The translations under genes were made by a program, and so were the position numbers. A DNA stretch of 64,000 nt from assembly GCA_964618455.1 (NCBI GenBank), contig CAZUAQ010000003.1, forward strand, positions 62,001 through 126,000, in the 5' to 3' direction. Numbering within the stretch: position 1 is the first letter of the stretch; each line of letters starts with the position of its first letter. Below the pieces are notes generated by a model, which saw only the letters and a list, made by a program, of their open reading frames with translations, did no database searches and was not told the DNA's origin. Of the stretch, positions 9,394-18,581 are shown piece by piece. The stretch comes from CAZUAQ01 sp964618455 (GTDB lineage Bacteria; Planctomycetota; Phycisphaerae; UBA1845; PWPN01).

Positions 9394-12335
9394 GCCGAGT
9401 ACGCCTGGGACTGATCGCCTACGAGTACCCTCCATTGATCGGAGGTATGGGGACGTATGCCTGCGCATTGTCAAGGCATATGCACGACGCCGGCTACGAC
9501 GTGCATGTCTTCGCCAATGAACAAGCCGAGCCTGTTTCCGACGGCGTGCATGTCCACCCGATCCTGACGACGGACCTCGCCCGCGACTTGCCGCGCTTGA
9601 GGCGCTATTCGATGAATCTCTGGCACGCCATTAACTTCGGCTACGCCCCGCTGGCCTGTCTGAAGCGTCCCTTTCTGCTGACCGTGCATGGTACGGATTT
9701 CCTCACACCCTGGGTGGGCTGGAAGATGGATCGATGGCCACTGCTCTGGCGCATGAGCGGGATGTTGCAGCGTGAACGATGGCGACGCCTCCTGGCCATT
9801 CCCGGGCTGCGATGTGTGGATGACATCATGACGTGCAGTCGGTTCTCCGCGATGCGTTTCCGCGAAGCCTATCCCGCGGGCGGAAGAATCTCCATCATTC
9901 CCAACGGTGTCGATGATGCGTTTGACCGGATCTCGAGCACGCAACCCGGTCGACAGCCGCAGCGGGTGCTGACCGTCTGCAATCTGGATACCGCCAATCG
10001 CCGCAAGAATGTGGATGGTTGCCTTCAGGCGATGGCGTTGGTGGGTGACAGGTTGAATCTCGAGTACCGGATTGTCGGGGACGGCGCAGATCGTGCCGCT
10101 CTCGAACAACTCGCCGGGAAGCTCAATGTCAGCGATCGCGTCACCTTCCTGGGACGGTTGTCGCGTGACGAACTGATCAACGAGTACGCATCGGCGAGCT
10201 TGTTCACACTCGTACCGTGCCCGAAGCAGAACGACATTGAAGGATTCGGCATTGTCTACCTCGAAGCAGCCATGTCTGGCGTACCTTCTTTGGCGGGGCG
10301 ATACGGAGGCGCCGAGGAAGCCGTCGAAGATGGCGTGTCGGGATTCTTTGCGCGAGATGCGAGCCCGGAGTCGATCGCCGATGCGTGGTCCAGGTTCTTC
10401 CAAGGAGACATCCGATTTGACGAATCGCGCGTTCGTCTTCATGCACGTGGCTACAGTTGGTCCAAGGTGTTGCGCCGGGTTGAGCAACTCTACGCCCGTC
10501 ACGTGAATCCACCCGTCCGACGGGAAACCTCCTGTGACGATGCGGAAAGCCCGCTTCACCCGGAGGATTCGAAGCGCAAGCGACAGATGATCGAATGCAC
10601 GCCCGCGGTCGAAGAGAAGAGATTCACGGCGAAGGCCGCGAACGTGACGGCCCATTCGACATATGCGGCCGATCGGCCTGCCGAAGGGAGGAGCTGGGCA
10701 TCGTGGGTCACGCAGACTCCGCCTGGACAAATTACAGGCGAGCGCGCCGGTCGGCTTCTGCTGATCAGCTATACCTTTCCACCGACGGGGGGCAGCGGTG
10801 TGCAGCGGGCGGCCAAGCTGGTCCGGGATCTGTCATCGCTCGGCTGGGAAATCGAGGTACTGACCGCCGCACACGATCGATTTCCCTGGAGAGATGATTC
10901 GTTGCTCGAAGAGATACCACGCTTGGCTCGCGTGCATCGCGTGTGCGGATGGGAGCCCGCGAATGCAGTTCGCGGTCCGGCCCGATGTCTGTCGAAACTT
11001 CCACTCGTCCGCCGCAGGGATGCGCGGACACCGGCGGGAACGGATGCCCGCGTTGCCGAGTGCACGGATGCCTCGGTGTCGGGAACGGATGCCCGGAGCA
11101 TGGTGAACATGGATGGACACCATGCCGTGAGCACGGAGGCTCGCGATGCTGTCGGAACGGATGCCTCAGCCCTCCCGTTCGCCGGAACACACCCCGGCAG
11201 CCGACACGGACGTCGGCTGCTCCGGTGGATGGAGGACGGTCTATACTGGCGACTCTGCGCGCTGACACGACGGCTCGGATGGGGGCAGGGCGAATCGCTG
11301 TGGATCGGCCCCGCCACGCGCGCCGCGCTTCGTATGCATCGCCGGGCGCCATTCGATGCGGTGATCTCCACCGGCCCGCCACACTTCGTGCATCACGTGG
11401 CGAGGCGATTCACCCGGACAACCGGTGTCCCATGGCTGGCGGATCTGCGTGACCCGCTGGTAAGTGACTTCGAGCGTCAGCCCCAAAAGTCGCTGCACAT
11501 CCGGCGGATGCGACATCTCGAAGGCGACATCATGAACCTGGCCGATGCCGTCGTGACGACCTGCCCGGCCCTGGCCGACGCGTATCGACACAAGTATCCG
11601 CAGCGTGACGGCGATTCCATCACGCCGATCATGAACGGCTTCGACAAACGTGACCTGGCGCCTCTCGTGAAGAGTGGCGAGAACACACGTGGCACAGACG
11701 TATGCACATTCATGATCGCCGGGGCGATGTACGGCCGGCGGACGCTGGCGAATCTGGTCGAACCGCTGCAAAGGGTATTGATGCGACGGCCGGAGCTGAC
11801 TGATCGCGTGAAGCTCGTGATGGCGGGGACACTCGATCAGGAGCAGCGCGCTTATTGGGAGCAACAACGACCTGATTTCCTGGAACTCCCCGGCTACCTC
11901 GACCATACCACCGCACTGCGGCGACTTCTTCAGGCCCACTGCGCCGTCGTAATCGTGCCCGAGTGCCACCATGGGCGGCTCAGCATCCCCGGTAAGACGT
12001 TCGAACTGCTCGCCTTGCCCGTGCATCTGCTGGCCTTGGTGCCGCCGGGTAGCGACACGGACATGCTGGTCCGCGAACACGCGGGCGTCACGACGCAACC
12101 CTTCGAAAACCCCGAAGCGATTGAACGCGCGATGGAAGCAATCATCGATGCCACCTTCGCCGGCACGCTCGACACGCAGCGCGACTGGTCCAAGCTCGAT
12201 GCCCTGGAACGCAGAGAAACGGCGGTACACTTCGACCGCGTTCTGAAACGAATCACGTCAGCCCCTGCAGCATGCCCTTCCCACGAACATGTCGACGCGG
12301 AAGCGTCCACGGTGCGGAAAGTGGGTGTGGCATGA
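9387..12335 (+). CDS. Fusion of two GT-B glycosyltransferase modules
   Basis: The frame is open without a stop for 982 residues from a GTG at 9387, behind GGAGGAGGG. Residues 1 to about 380 are a complete GT4: YEYPPLIGGMGTYACALSRHM, IIPNGVDDAF, VTFLGRLSRDEL and DIEGFGIVYLEAAMSGVPSLAG. A basic, low-complexity linker follows (about 380-450). From about residue 454 a second module starts with LLLISYTFPPTGGSGVQRAAKLV and continues through ADAVVTTCPALADAY and TPIMNGFDKRDL to IPGKTFELLALPVHLLAL, the pattern of exopolysaccharide GT4-like enzymes. In most loci these are separate genes. An ATG at 10587 could allow separate translation of the second half. Residues about 545-600 hold a repeated GTDA-type insert. 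Stop overlaps the next ATG by four bases. Confidence 0.85.
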   Translation: MLSRVRLGLIAYEYPPLIGGMGTYACALSRHMHDAGYDVHVFANEQAEPVSDGVHVHPILTTDLARDLPRLRRYSMNLWHAINFGYAPLACLKRPFLLTVHGTDFLTPWVGWKMDRWPLLWRMSGMLQRERWRRLLAIPGLRCVDDIMTCSRFSAMRFREAYPAGGRISIIPNGVDDAFDRISSTQPGRQPQRVLTVCNLDTANRRKNVDGCLQAMALVGDRLNLEYRIVGDGADRAALEQLAGKLNVSDRVTFLGRLSRDELINEYASASLFTLVPCPKQNDIEGFGIVYLEAAMSGVPSLAGRYGGAEEAVEDGVSGFFARDASPESIADAWSRFFQGDIRFDESRVRLHARGYSWSKVLRRVEQLYARHVNPPVRRETSCDDAESPLHPEDSKRKRQMIECTPAVEEKRFTAKAANVTAHSTYAADRPAEGRSWASWVTQTPPGQITGERAGRLLLISYTFPPTGGSGVQRAAKLVRDLSSLGWEIEVLTAAHDRFPWRDDSLLEEIPRLARVHRVCGWEPANAVRGPARCLSKLPLVRRRDARTPAGTDARVAECTDASVSGTDARSMVNMDGHHAVSTEARDAVGTDASALPFAGTHPGSRHGRRLLRWMEDGLYWRLCALTRRLGWGQGESLWIGPATRAALRMHRRAPFDAVISTGPPHFVHHVARRFTRTTGVPWLADLRDPLVSDFERQPQKSLHIRRMRHLEGDIMNLADAVVTTCPALADAYRHKYPQRDGDSITPIMNGFDKRDLAPLVKSGENTRGTDVCTFMIAGAMYGRRTLANLVEPLQRVLMRRPELTDRVKLVMAGTLDQEQRAYWEQQRPDFLELPGYLDHTTALRRLLQAHCAVVIVPECHHGRLSIPGKTFELLALPVHLLALVPPGSDTDMLVREHAGVTTQPFENPEAIERAMEAIIDATFAGTLDTQRDWSKLDALERRETAVHFDRVLKRITSAPAACPSHEHVDAEASTVRKVGVA

Positions 12336-13609
12336 GTCGTCGCTTTCGCAAGCTGACCTTTCTCAGCGACGCGCCTCACTTCGGCGGGGCGGAACGGTAC
12401 ATCGTGGACATGGCTAGTGCCGCCGCGCGAAGAGGCATCGAGCCGCACATTCACTGGATGCCGCTGCCGAACGGTGACACTGAGGTGTTCACACCTTCGC
12501 GCGCCGGGACCACACGCGTTACACGGTCTTCCACGGGGCAGACCCGTACCTGGTGGGGCATGATCCGCGCCATGCGTCGCATGCTGCAGAACGAGAAACC
12601 GGATGGTCTCGTGATCAATGCCGCAGGACGCCCGCGCTTCTGGCTCACGCCATGGGTCGCGCAGATGGCAAAGGTACCTTGCGTCTGGGTTCACCAGATG
12701 GTCGACGCCCAGGATCCTCGACGTCTCACGCCGAAATGGCTGGGCGGCTGCATGGAAGGTCCGCAGCTCTGGCGTATTCCGCAAACGGCGCGGCATCGTC
12801 TCGCTGCCACGGCCGCCACGCACCTGATCACGCTCAACGCCGAGGATCGCGAGCGGATCATCCGCCGTCAATGCGTTCAACGCAACCGCATCCACGTCGT
12901 GCCGCATGGTGTGGATACGCGACGCTTCGTCGAAGATGAAGATCTTCGTCATGCGACGCGCCGCGCCTGGTGGGGCGAGGATCATCGGTCGGAAACATCC
13001 TTCGTCGTCGGCACGGCGGGGCGATTGGTGACCGGCAAGCGCGTTGATCTCCTGATCCAAGCCGCCGCCATCCTGCGCGATCGTGATGTGAACGTGCGAT
13101 GCGTCATTGCCGGCCGGGGCCCGGAACGGGAAGCACTCGAACGGCGGGTCCAAAAGGCAGCCCTGCAGTCTCGCGTCACTTTCGTGGACTTCGTGGAGGA
13201 GATGCCCGCGTTTCATAACGCCCTCGACGCCTTCGTGCTCTGCAGCGAGACGGAGTCGTTCGGCCTGGTGCTGTCCGAGGCGATGGCGTGCCGCCGGCCG
13301 GTCGTGGCCACACCCACAGCCGGGGCACTGCATCAGATCCGTCACGGGAGCAACGGGATCCTGCTCGAAGGGTTCGAACCGAGCGAACTGGCGGATGCCC
13401 TGCAGCGCCTCAGCAAGGATTCCAACCGTCGACACGCGATGGGGGAGCGGGGACGTCGCCTTGTCGAGCAGTGCTTCAGCATCGAACTCACCCTGGATCG
13501 CACGCTGAACGCACTCTGCCCGGATCACGTCATGCGCTACCGACAGAACGCGCCGCGCGTTCCGTATCCGGCGGAGGCTGCGCCGTGGCTGGGGGAGGAT
13601 GCGGCATGA
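12332..13609 (+). CDS. Glycosyltransferase family 4
   Basis: A 425-residue GT-B protein starting at the ATG at 12332 inside the preceding stop. LTFLSDAPHFGGAERYIVDMA is the N-terminal glycine loop of the Glyco_trans_4 domain; VVPHGVDTRRF, VVGTAGRLVTGKRVDLLIQAA and DAFVLCSETESFGLVLSEAMACRRPVVA form the C-terminal donor domain with the E-x7-E signature. It ends with a proline-rich, non-conserved tail. Part of the coupled glycosyltransferase run, so it should add one sugar of the repeat unit; donor and linkage cannot be read from sequence. Confidence 0.88.
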   Translation: MSRRFRKLTFLSDAPHFGGAERYIVDMASAAARRGIEPHIHWMPLPNGDTEVFTPSRAGTTRVTRSSTGQTRTWWGMIRAMRRMLQNEKPDGLVINAAGRPRFWLTPWVAQMAKVPCVWVHQMVDAQDPRRLTPKWLGGCMEGPQLWRIPQTARHRLAATAATHLITLNAEDRERIIRRQCVQRNRIHVVPHGVDTRRFVEDEDLRHATRRAWWGEDHRSETSFVVGTAGRLVTGKRVDLLIQAAAILRDRDVNVRCVIAGRGPEREALERRVQKAALQSRVTFVDFVEEMPAFHNALDAFVLCSETESFGLVLSEAMACRRPVVATPTAGALHQIRHGSNGILLEGFEPSELADALQRLSKDSNRRHAMGERGRRLVEQCFSIELTLDRTLNALCPDHVMRYRQNAPRVPYPAEAAPWLGEDAA

Positions 13610-14892
13610 CCCGGTTACTTGTTCCACTACCGTACGACGTGTCGCAACTGGCTCACGGACGCCACCTGCGCGTGGTGAACCTTCTGTGTGCGTTGAAGAA
13701 GAGCTGCGATATCACATGCCTGGTGCCGGATGCATCGTTGTACGAGCGGGCAGTCTCGGTGCTTGATGGCATCACGATTCGCGATGCTTCGCAATGCGAT
13801 GACGGCACCGCTCCAGAACTTCCGGTCAGCGGTCTGGCGCATCGAGCATTGAGATTCTTCAGTCATCACCCGCAGCTCGAGAGGGCGATGCAGCTCGAGG
13901 CCGATGACTGCGATGCGGCACTCGCTTTCGATTTGCCGGCGCTGGCACCGATCCTGGCAGCGAAAGCGGCCCATCCGGAGCTATTCATTCTGTTTGACGC
14001 CATCGACGATCCCTGGCTGACCTGGAAAGGCCAGTCGATCCGGCAACGCTGTACACTCACCGGCTTGAAAACCGCCGCCATGCTTCGCGTGCTCCGGCAA
14101 AGACATCTTCGGATGGCAGACCTCTGTATGGCGGTCGCTCCACAGGACGCTGCTTCGCTCTCGAAAGCTCTCGCAAGAGAGGTTGCCGTCGTTCCGAACG
14201 GGATTCATCTTCCGCCCACCACGCCGAACGCGCCGCGCGAGCCTCTTGTCGTGTTCACGGGGGCGATGAGCTTTCCGCCGAATATTGCGGCGGCACAGCA
14301 CTTCGCACGACGTATCTGGCCGCGCGTGCTGACGAACCTGACATCGAGCACACGGAACATCCGGCCGCGGCTCGCGATTGTCGGCGCCGATCCCGTTCCG
14401 TCGGTCCGCGCTTTGGCTGACCGGGAAGGGGTGGAGGTGACCGGCCGGGTCGAGGATCTGCACGCCTGGCTGCGTCGCGCTCGCGTGGCCGTCGCGCCGA
14501 TGGTGAGCGGCTCAGGCATGAAGAACAAGATCCTGGAGGCCTGCGCCAACGGATGCCCCGTGGTCAGCACGTCGCACGGCGTGGGCGGACTTCCCACCGG
14601 AGCATCGGCGGGGATTCTTGTGGCGGACGAACCGGCCGAATTCGCTCTTCGCGTCGCTGATCTGCTGACGAACGGCGAGCGCGCGGAGCAACTCGGTCGT
14701 GCGGCCGCCGTCATGGTCGCGGAACGTTACACCTGGCGAGCCGCCGCAGACAAGCTCGAAGCGGCCCTGAATCGAACGCTCGGATCGCGCCGCCGAGATG
14801 GCGCTTGCGATGTCCCCGCGGAGGATGCCGTCGCGACGCATGCCGACCGCGAATCGAATCGGAAGGAGGCCTTGATCCATGCCGTTTCGTAG
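13606..14892 (+). CDS. Glycosyltransferase (GT4-like, exosortase-cluster type)
   Basis: A 428-residue GT-B protein beginning at the ATG at 13606 with GGGAGGA just upstream, overlapping the previous gene by four bases. The N-terminal half starts LLVPLPYDVSQLAHGRHLRVVNLL, with H-G-x-x-x-R-x-x-N-L replacing the usual G-G loop, as in the TIGR03087-like sugar transferases of PEP-CTERM clusters. The donor half has VVFTGAMSFPPNIAAAQHF, VAVAPMVSGSGMKNKILEACANGCPVVS, where S-G-M-K-N-K is the typical motif of that group. Its last 14 bases overlap the polymerase gene. Family resemblance is from memory, not a search. Confidence 0.83.
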   Translation: MTRLLVPLPYDVSQLAHGRHLRVVNLLCALKKSCDITCLVPDASLYERAVSVLDGITIRDASQCDDGTAPELPVSGLAHRALRFFSHHPQLERAMQLEADDCDAALAFDLPALAPILAAKAAHPELFILFDAIDDPWLTWKGQSIRQRCTLTGLKTAAMLRVLRQRHLRMADLCMAVAPQDAASLSKALAREVAVVPNGIHLPPTTPNAPREPLVVFTGAMSFPPNIAAAQHFARRIWPRVLTNLTSSTRNIRPRLAIVGADPVPSVRALADREGVEVTGRVEDLHAWLRRARVAVAPMVSGSGMKNKILEACANGCPVVSTSHGVGGLPTGASAGILVADEPAEFALRVADLLTNGERAEQLGRAAAVMVAERYTWRAAADKLEAALNRTLGSRRRDGACDVPAEDAVATHADRESNRKEALIHAVS

Positions 14893-16234
14893 TATCGGAT
14901 TCCTGCTCTACTTCTTCGGCAGCAGTCTCGGCACGCTCGTGTACCCCATTGTCGGTGTCGTCTGCTACATCATCCTCTATCACGTGTTTCCCCAGACCAC
15001 CTGGTGGGGCATGCGCCTGAACTTCCTCGGCCTGCGTTACTCGTTCATCATCGGCGTCTGCCTGATCATCGGGATGTTTCTCAACGCCAACAAATTGCGT
15101 TTCGGGAAGTCCGCGCTGCATCCTGTGGAACTCAGCCTGATCTTCGTGCTGATCACGATGATCCTCTCCGGCTACATGGGGCTTGGATGGACGCACCATT
15201 CCTGGGTGCTTCTCGACAAGATGGCGAAGGTCTTCCTGTTCACGTTCATGCTCTCTCACGTGGCGACGGATCGGCGCAACCTCTGGATCGTGGTCCTGAC
15301 GCTCGTCATGATGGCGTGGTATCTCGGTCACGAAGCGCACATCGCCCCGCGTGGGTCGTTCGCCAAGGGGCGTCTGAACGGTATCGGTGGACCGGACTTC
15401 CGCGAATCCTCGAGTCTCGCCATCCATCTCGTCGCTCTGCTCCCGTTTATCGCCGTGGCGTTTCTTCAGCGCCCGCTCTGGATCAAGATCTGCGCCTTCC
15501 TTGCCGGGGGCTACGCAGTGAATGCCATTCTGCTGTGTCGTGCGCGATCCGCGTTCCTGGCGGCGATGGTCGCCGGTGTGATGGCCGTCTGGTACGGCCC
15601 GCGACGCTATCGCCGGTGGATTATTTTCGTCCTGATTCTCGGCACGATCGGCGGCATCACGCTCAGCGACGACTGGTTCTGGAAGCGGATGGTCACCATT
15701 TTCACGTCGGCGGAGGAACGGGACGAGTCCGCCCAGAGCCGGCTCATCATCTGGTCGGCCTCATGGGAGATGATCCAGGAGCATCCGTTCGGCGTCGGCA
15801 TCGGTCGGTTCCAGGATCACATTCAGCGCTACAACCCGGATCTCATTCTGACACGGCGCGACGCGCACAACTCGTTCATTCTCTGCCTGGCCGAAACCGG
15901 CTGGCTGGGACTGGCGGCGTTTCTTGCCTCGCTGCTGGTGTCATGGCTGACGCTCATACACGTGCAGCGCACCGCCATGCGGCGACTGTCGGAGCCGGAC
16001 TTCTATCTGATGCTCGTGTTCGCGACACGGCTGGCGTTGATCACCTACCTCGTCTCGGGGGTGTTCGTCAGCCGGTACTACGCCGAGGGGTTCTGGTGGT
16101 TTGTGATTCTCCCGGTCTGCCTGGCCCGATGTGTCGAGAACGAGGCCCGGGACGAGGCCGTCGAGGTCGAAGCTCTTCGCAACGAACTGCAGCATCGTGC
16201 GCGAGAGGGCAACGTGCCCCAGTGGATCACGTGA
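14879..16234 (+). CDS. O-antigen ligase / Wzy-type polymerase-like membrane protein
   Basis: The 451-residue protein is strongly hydrophobic, with roughly ten membrane spans. A large loop between the late spans contains SAQSRLIIWSASWEMIQEHPFGVGIGRF and RRDAHNSFILCLAETGWLG, the Wzy_C signature in which R-x-x-x-W, G-x-G and H-N-x-x-L are the conserved elements. The first 130 residues resemble the O-glycosylation ligase associated with exosortase A (TIGR03097-like). It probably links or polymerises lipid-carried glycan on the periplasmic side. AAGGAGG at 14862-14868 sets the start at 14879. Whether it is a polymerase or a ligase cannot be decided from sequence. Confidence 0.83.
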   Translation: MPFRSIGFLLYFFGSSLGTLVYPIVGVVCYIILYHVFPQTTWWGMRLNFLGLRYSFIIGVCLIIGMFLNANKLRFGKSALHPVELSLIFVLITMILSGYMGLGWTHHSWVLLDKMAKVFLFTFMLSHVATDRRNLWIVVLTLVMMAWYLGHEAHIAPRGSFAKGRLNGIGGPDFRESSSLAIHLVALLPFIAVAFLQRPLWIKICAFLAGGYAVNAILLCRARSAFLAAMVAGVMAVWYGPRRYRRWIIFVLILGTIGGITLSDDWFWKRMVTIFTSAEERDESAQSRLIIWSASWEMIQEHPFGVGIGRFQDHIQRYNPDLILTRRDAHNSFILCLAETGWLGLAAFLASLLVSWLTLIHVQRTAMRRLSEPDFYLMLVFATRLALITYLVSGVFVSRYYAEGFWWFVILPVCLARCVENEARDEAVEVEALRNELQHRAREGNVPQWIT

Positions 16235-16263
16235 GTCGGGGCGTCTCGAGTAGGGAGTTGAGA

Positions 16264-17280
16264 GTGTCGCAAGAGCTATGCCATCCCGGGAAACCTGCGG
16301 ATCGCTCGACGCTGATCCGCCGCGTGAATCAGCTCTACCATGAGCGGGTCCACGCGCGCTTCGATCGGGATCACCACCATCGCCATCGCGCCGAGCGTCC
16401 GTTCTGGAATCACGTCGTGCGTATCGCGTTGGAGAGACCTTCGGGCGAAGACGCTGCACCGATGACAGGACGACGAATTCTCGATCTGGGATGCGGAACC
16501 GGCTTCGTCACGCGCGCCTTGCTGCCCGCGCTGCGTCCGGGGGATCTACTGGTGGCGATGGATCTCGGATGTGCGCCGTTGCAGGCAGCGGTGAAATCGG
16601 AACGGAAGTCGCGGCCATTCGTGCCTGCACCTTGTGCGGCGGATGCACAGCAGATTCCCCTGGCCGACGCCTCGATCGATCTCGTGGCGATGAATGCCTC
16701 GTTGCATCATTTGCCTGCACCGCTGGATGCCCTGCGCGAAATCGACCGCGTGCTGAAACCCGGCGGTTTCTTCGCTCTCGGCCATGAACCCAATCGACAT
16801 CACTTCGAATCGCCTAGGGCGTCGCGCACGGCCATGGCGTTTACGCGTGCCTGCTGGTATGCCGGACCGAAACAGAACCTGCGCCGTATCAAGAGCTTCG
16901 TATGGGGGCATGCCGGTCGGATCCGTCACGACGGCGACGGCGACGATGTGTTGGCCGCCGGCATCAATGGACATCTGCTCAGCGACGGCCTGATTCATGA
17001 ACCGCTGAGCACATCGCAGATGCTCGATCTGGTCGATCCGCATGCCCGCGGTGCCGAAGAGGCGCCCGGGTTCCATCCCCAGGAGTTGTTGAACAGCGTC
17101 ATGGCCGGCTATGCGCCGGTACATCGTTGCACGTCGGATTATCTCGGTGAATGTGCGCGGCGCTGGCCGGTGCTGCGCTGGGCGGCGGACACCGTGATGG
17201 GTGCATTGAGTCCGCAATGCGGTTCGCTATTCAGTTGGGTCATTCGCAAGCCTGATCGATCAGGGGGGAGCGACGCATGA
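16264..17280 (+). CDS. Class I SAM methyltransferase (UbiE/COQ5-like)
   Basis: A 338-residue protein if translation begins at the GTG at 16264, which has AGGGAG six bases upstream. A GTG at 16231 overlaps the polymerase stop as GTGA, the usual junction style here, and would add eleven residues; the choice is open. RRILDLGCGTGFVTRALLPAL is SAM motif I, and ADAQQIPLADASIDLVAMNASLHHLPAPLDALREIDRVLKPGGFF covers motifs III to VI of Methyltransf_11. The C-terminal 130 residues are not typical and may recognise the acceptor. The target could be a sugar or a lipid carrier. Confidence 0.83.
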   Translation: MSQELCHPGKPADRSTLIRRVNQLYHERVHARFDRDHHHRHRAERPFWNHVVRIALERPSGEDAAPMTGRRILDLGCGTGFVTRALLPALRPGDLLVAMDLGCAPLQAAVKSERKSRPFVPAPCAADAQQIPLADASIDLVAMNASLHHLPAPLDALREIDRVLKPGGFFALGHEPNRHHFESPRASRTAMAFTRACWYAGPKQNLRRIKSFVWGHAGRIRHDGDGDDVLAAGINGHLLSDGLIHEPLSTSQMLDLVDPHARGAEEAPGFHPQELLNSVMAGYAPVHRCTSDYLGECARRWPVLRWAADTVMGALSPQCGSLFSWVIRKPDRSGGSDA

Positions 17281-18581
17281 GCGTAACCGCAGCCCCGCAC
17301 ACTGGAGCGTCATCGGCACGGCAACATACCGCGCCGGAGAAGATATCGGGCCGCCATGAGGCGCGCGCCTGTCGCGTGCTGCATGTCGTCCCGTCCCTCC
17401 ATCCGGGAGGCATGGAACGGGCCATGCTTCGACTGGTCGGTCGCATGAAAACGCTGGCGGCATCGGAGACGGACCCGCAGGAGCATGCTTTCGCGGTCCT
17501 TCAGGATAGCGACGAAGAGCTGATTGACGCCGCCAGGGCATGGGGGCCGGTTCACCGTCTCTCTGAGGCGGTATCGGGCCGACGAGTACCCCATTCGCGG
17601 TGGCTCTACCGCCGGGTCCTGGACGTTGTCGAGGCCGAAAGTCCTGACGTGGTGCATGCGCGCACCACTGCCGTCTGGATGGACGCCGCGCTGGCGGTGC
17701 GACGGTTACGCCCGAGTCAACGGCCACGTCTCTTGCTCAGCTTCCACGGGCAGACCTCGGCGATATCTCCGTCCATCTGGCGCCGCATGCGCGACACCCC
17801 GAAACGATGGGCGGCCCGACAGGCCGACGCGGTTCTGGCGGTCTCCGCGCACATCGCCGATACGCTGGAATCCGACTGGCAGGTGCCCGGAGATCGTATT
17901 CAGATCATTCCCAACGGCGTTGATGTTCAGGTCTTCCGGCCCGCCGCAAGCAGCAGGGAGCGCAACCGGTTGCGTGAGCAACTCGGCATTCCCCTCGGTG
18001 CTCGCGCGGTGCTCTGCGTTGCCAATCTCGTCCCGGTGAAAAATCACAGCCTGCTGATCCGCGCGTTCCGCGAAGTGGCGGATCGCGACCCGAACATGCA
18101 CCTGTATCTCCTCGGGCAGGGCGGATGCGAGCAGGCTTTGCGTTATCTCGCGCGCGATCCGCGTCCGAGCGGGCGGCATCAGCGCATTCACTTCATGGGC
18201 AACCGCCGCGATGTGCCGGAGTGGTATCGCGCGGTCGATCTCTTCGCACTGCCCAGCCTCTACGAGGGGTGCAGTAACGCGACACTGGAGGCCATGGCGT
18301 CGGGGTTGCCCGTACTGGTGTCCGACGTGGCGGGCCATCGTGAGCTCGTGATGGACGATCACCAGGGCCTGCTGCTCTCGGTGACCGATGCGCGCGAGTG
18401 GGCTTCCGCCATGACGCAGTGTCTCGAGGATCCCGGGTATGCGGCTCGGCTGGGCGATCAGGCCCGGCGGGAGGCACTCCGCAGCTACACGCTCGACCGG
18501 GCGGCACGAGAGTACGCTCGGCTCTATGCCGAACTGGCCGGACATCCGACGCGGGAGGGGGATCGCTCATGTGCGGAATAG
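17277..18581 (+). CDS. Glycosyltransferase family 4
   Basis: A 434-residue GT-B enzyme whose ATG at 17277 overlaps the upstream stop and lies behind GGGGGGAG. RVLHVVPSLHPGGMERAMLRLV is the N-terminal G-G loop; IQIIPNGVDVQVF, AVLCVANLVPVKNHSLLIRAF and DLFALPSLYEGCSNATLEAMASGLPVLVS are the Glycos_transf_1 elements. It resembles the sugar transferases of PEP-CTERM/EpsH loci. The last 13 bases overlap the asparagine synthase gene, so these two are coupled. Confidence 0.88.
   Translation: MSVTAAPHTGASSARQHTAPEKISGRHEARACRVLHVVPSLHPGGMERAMLRLVGRMKTLAASETDPQEHAFAVLQDSDEELIDAARAWGPVHRLSEAVSGRRVPHSRWLYRRVLDVVEAESPDVVHARTTAVWMDAALAVRRLRPSQRPRLLLSFHGQTSAISPSIWRRMRDTPKRWAARQADAVLAVSAHIADTLESDWQVPGDRIQIIPNGVDVQVFRPAASSRERNRLREQLGIPLGARAVLCVANLVPVKNHSLLIRAFREVADRDPNMHLYLLGQGGCEQALRYLARDPRPSGRHQRIHFMGNRRDVPEWYRAVDLFALPSLYEGCSNATLEAMASGLPVLVSDVAGHRELVMDDHQGLLLSVTDAREWASAMTQCLEDPGYAARLGDQARREALRSYTLDRAAREYARLYAELAGHPTREGDRSCAE

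Noticed and set aside
11010..11190. Short repeated units that might be a CRISPR-like array
   Set aside because: The units are degenerate, differently spaced and kept in frame inside a glycosyltransferase, with no regular repeat and spacer pattern or cas genes.
11930..13627. Long open frame on the minus strand (565 codons)
   Set aside because: It mirrors two well-supported glycosyltransferase genes on the + strand and its product is histidine- and arginine-rich with no recognisable domain, as usual for antisense frames in GC-rich DNA.
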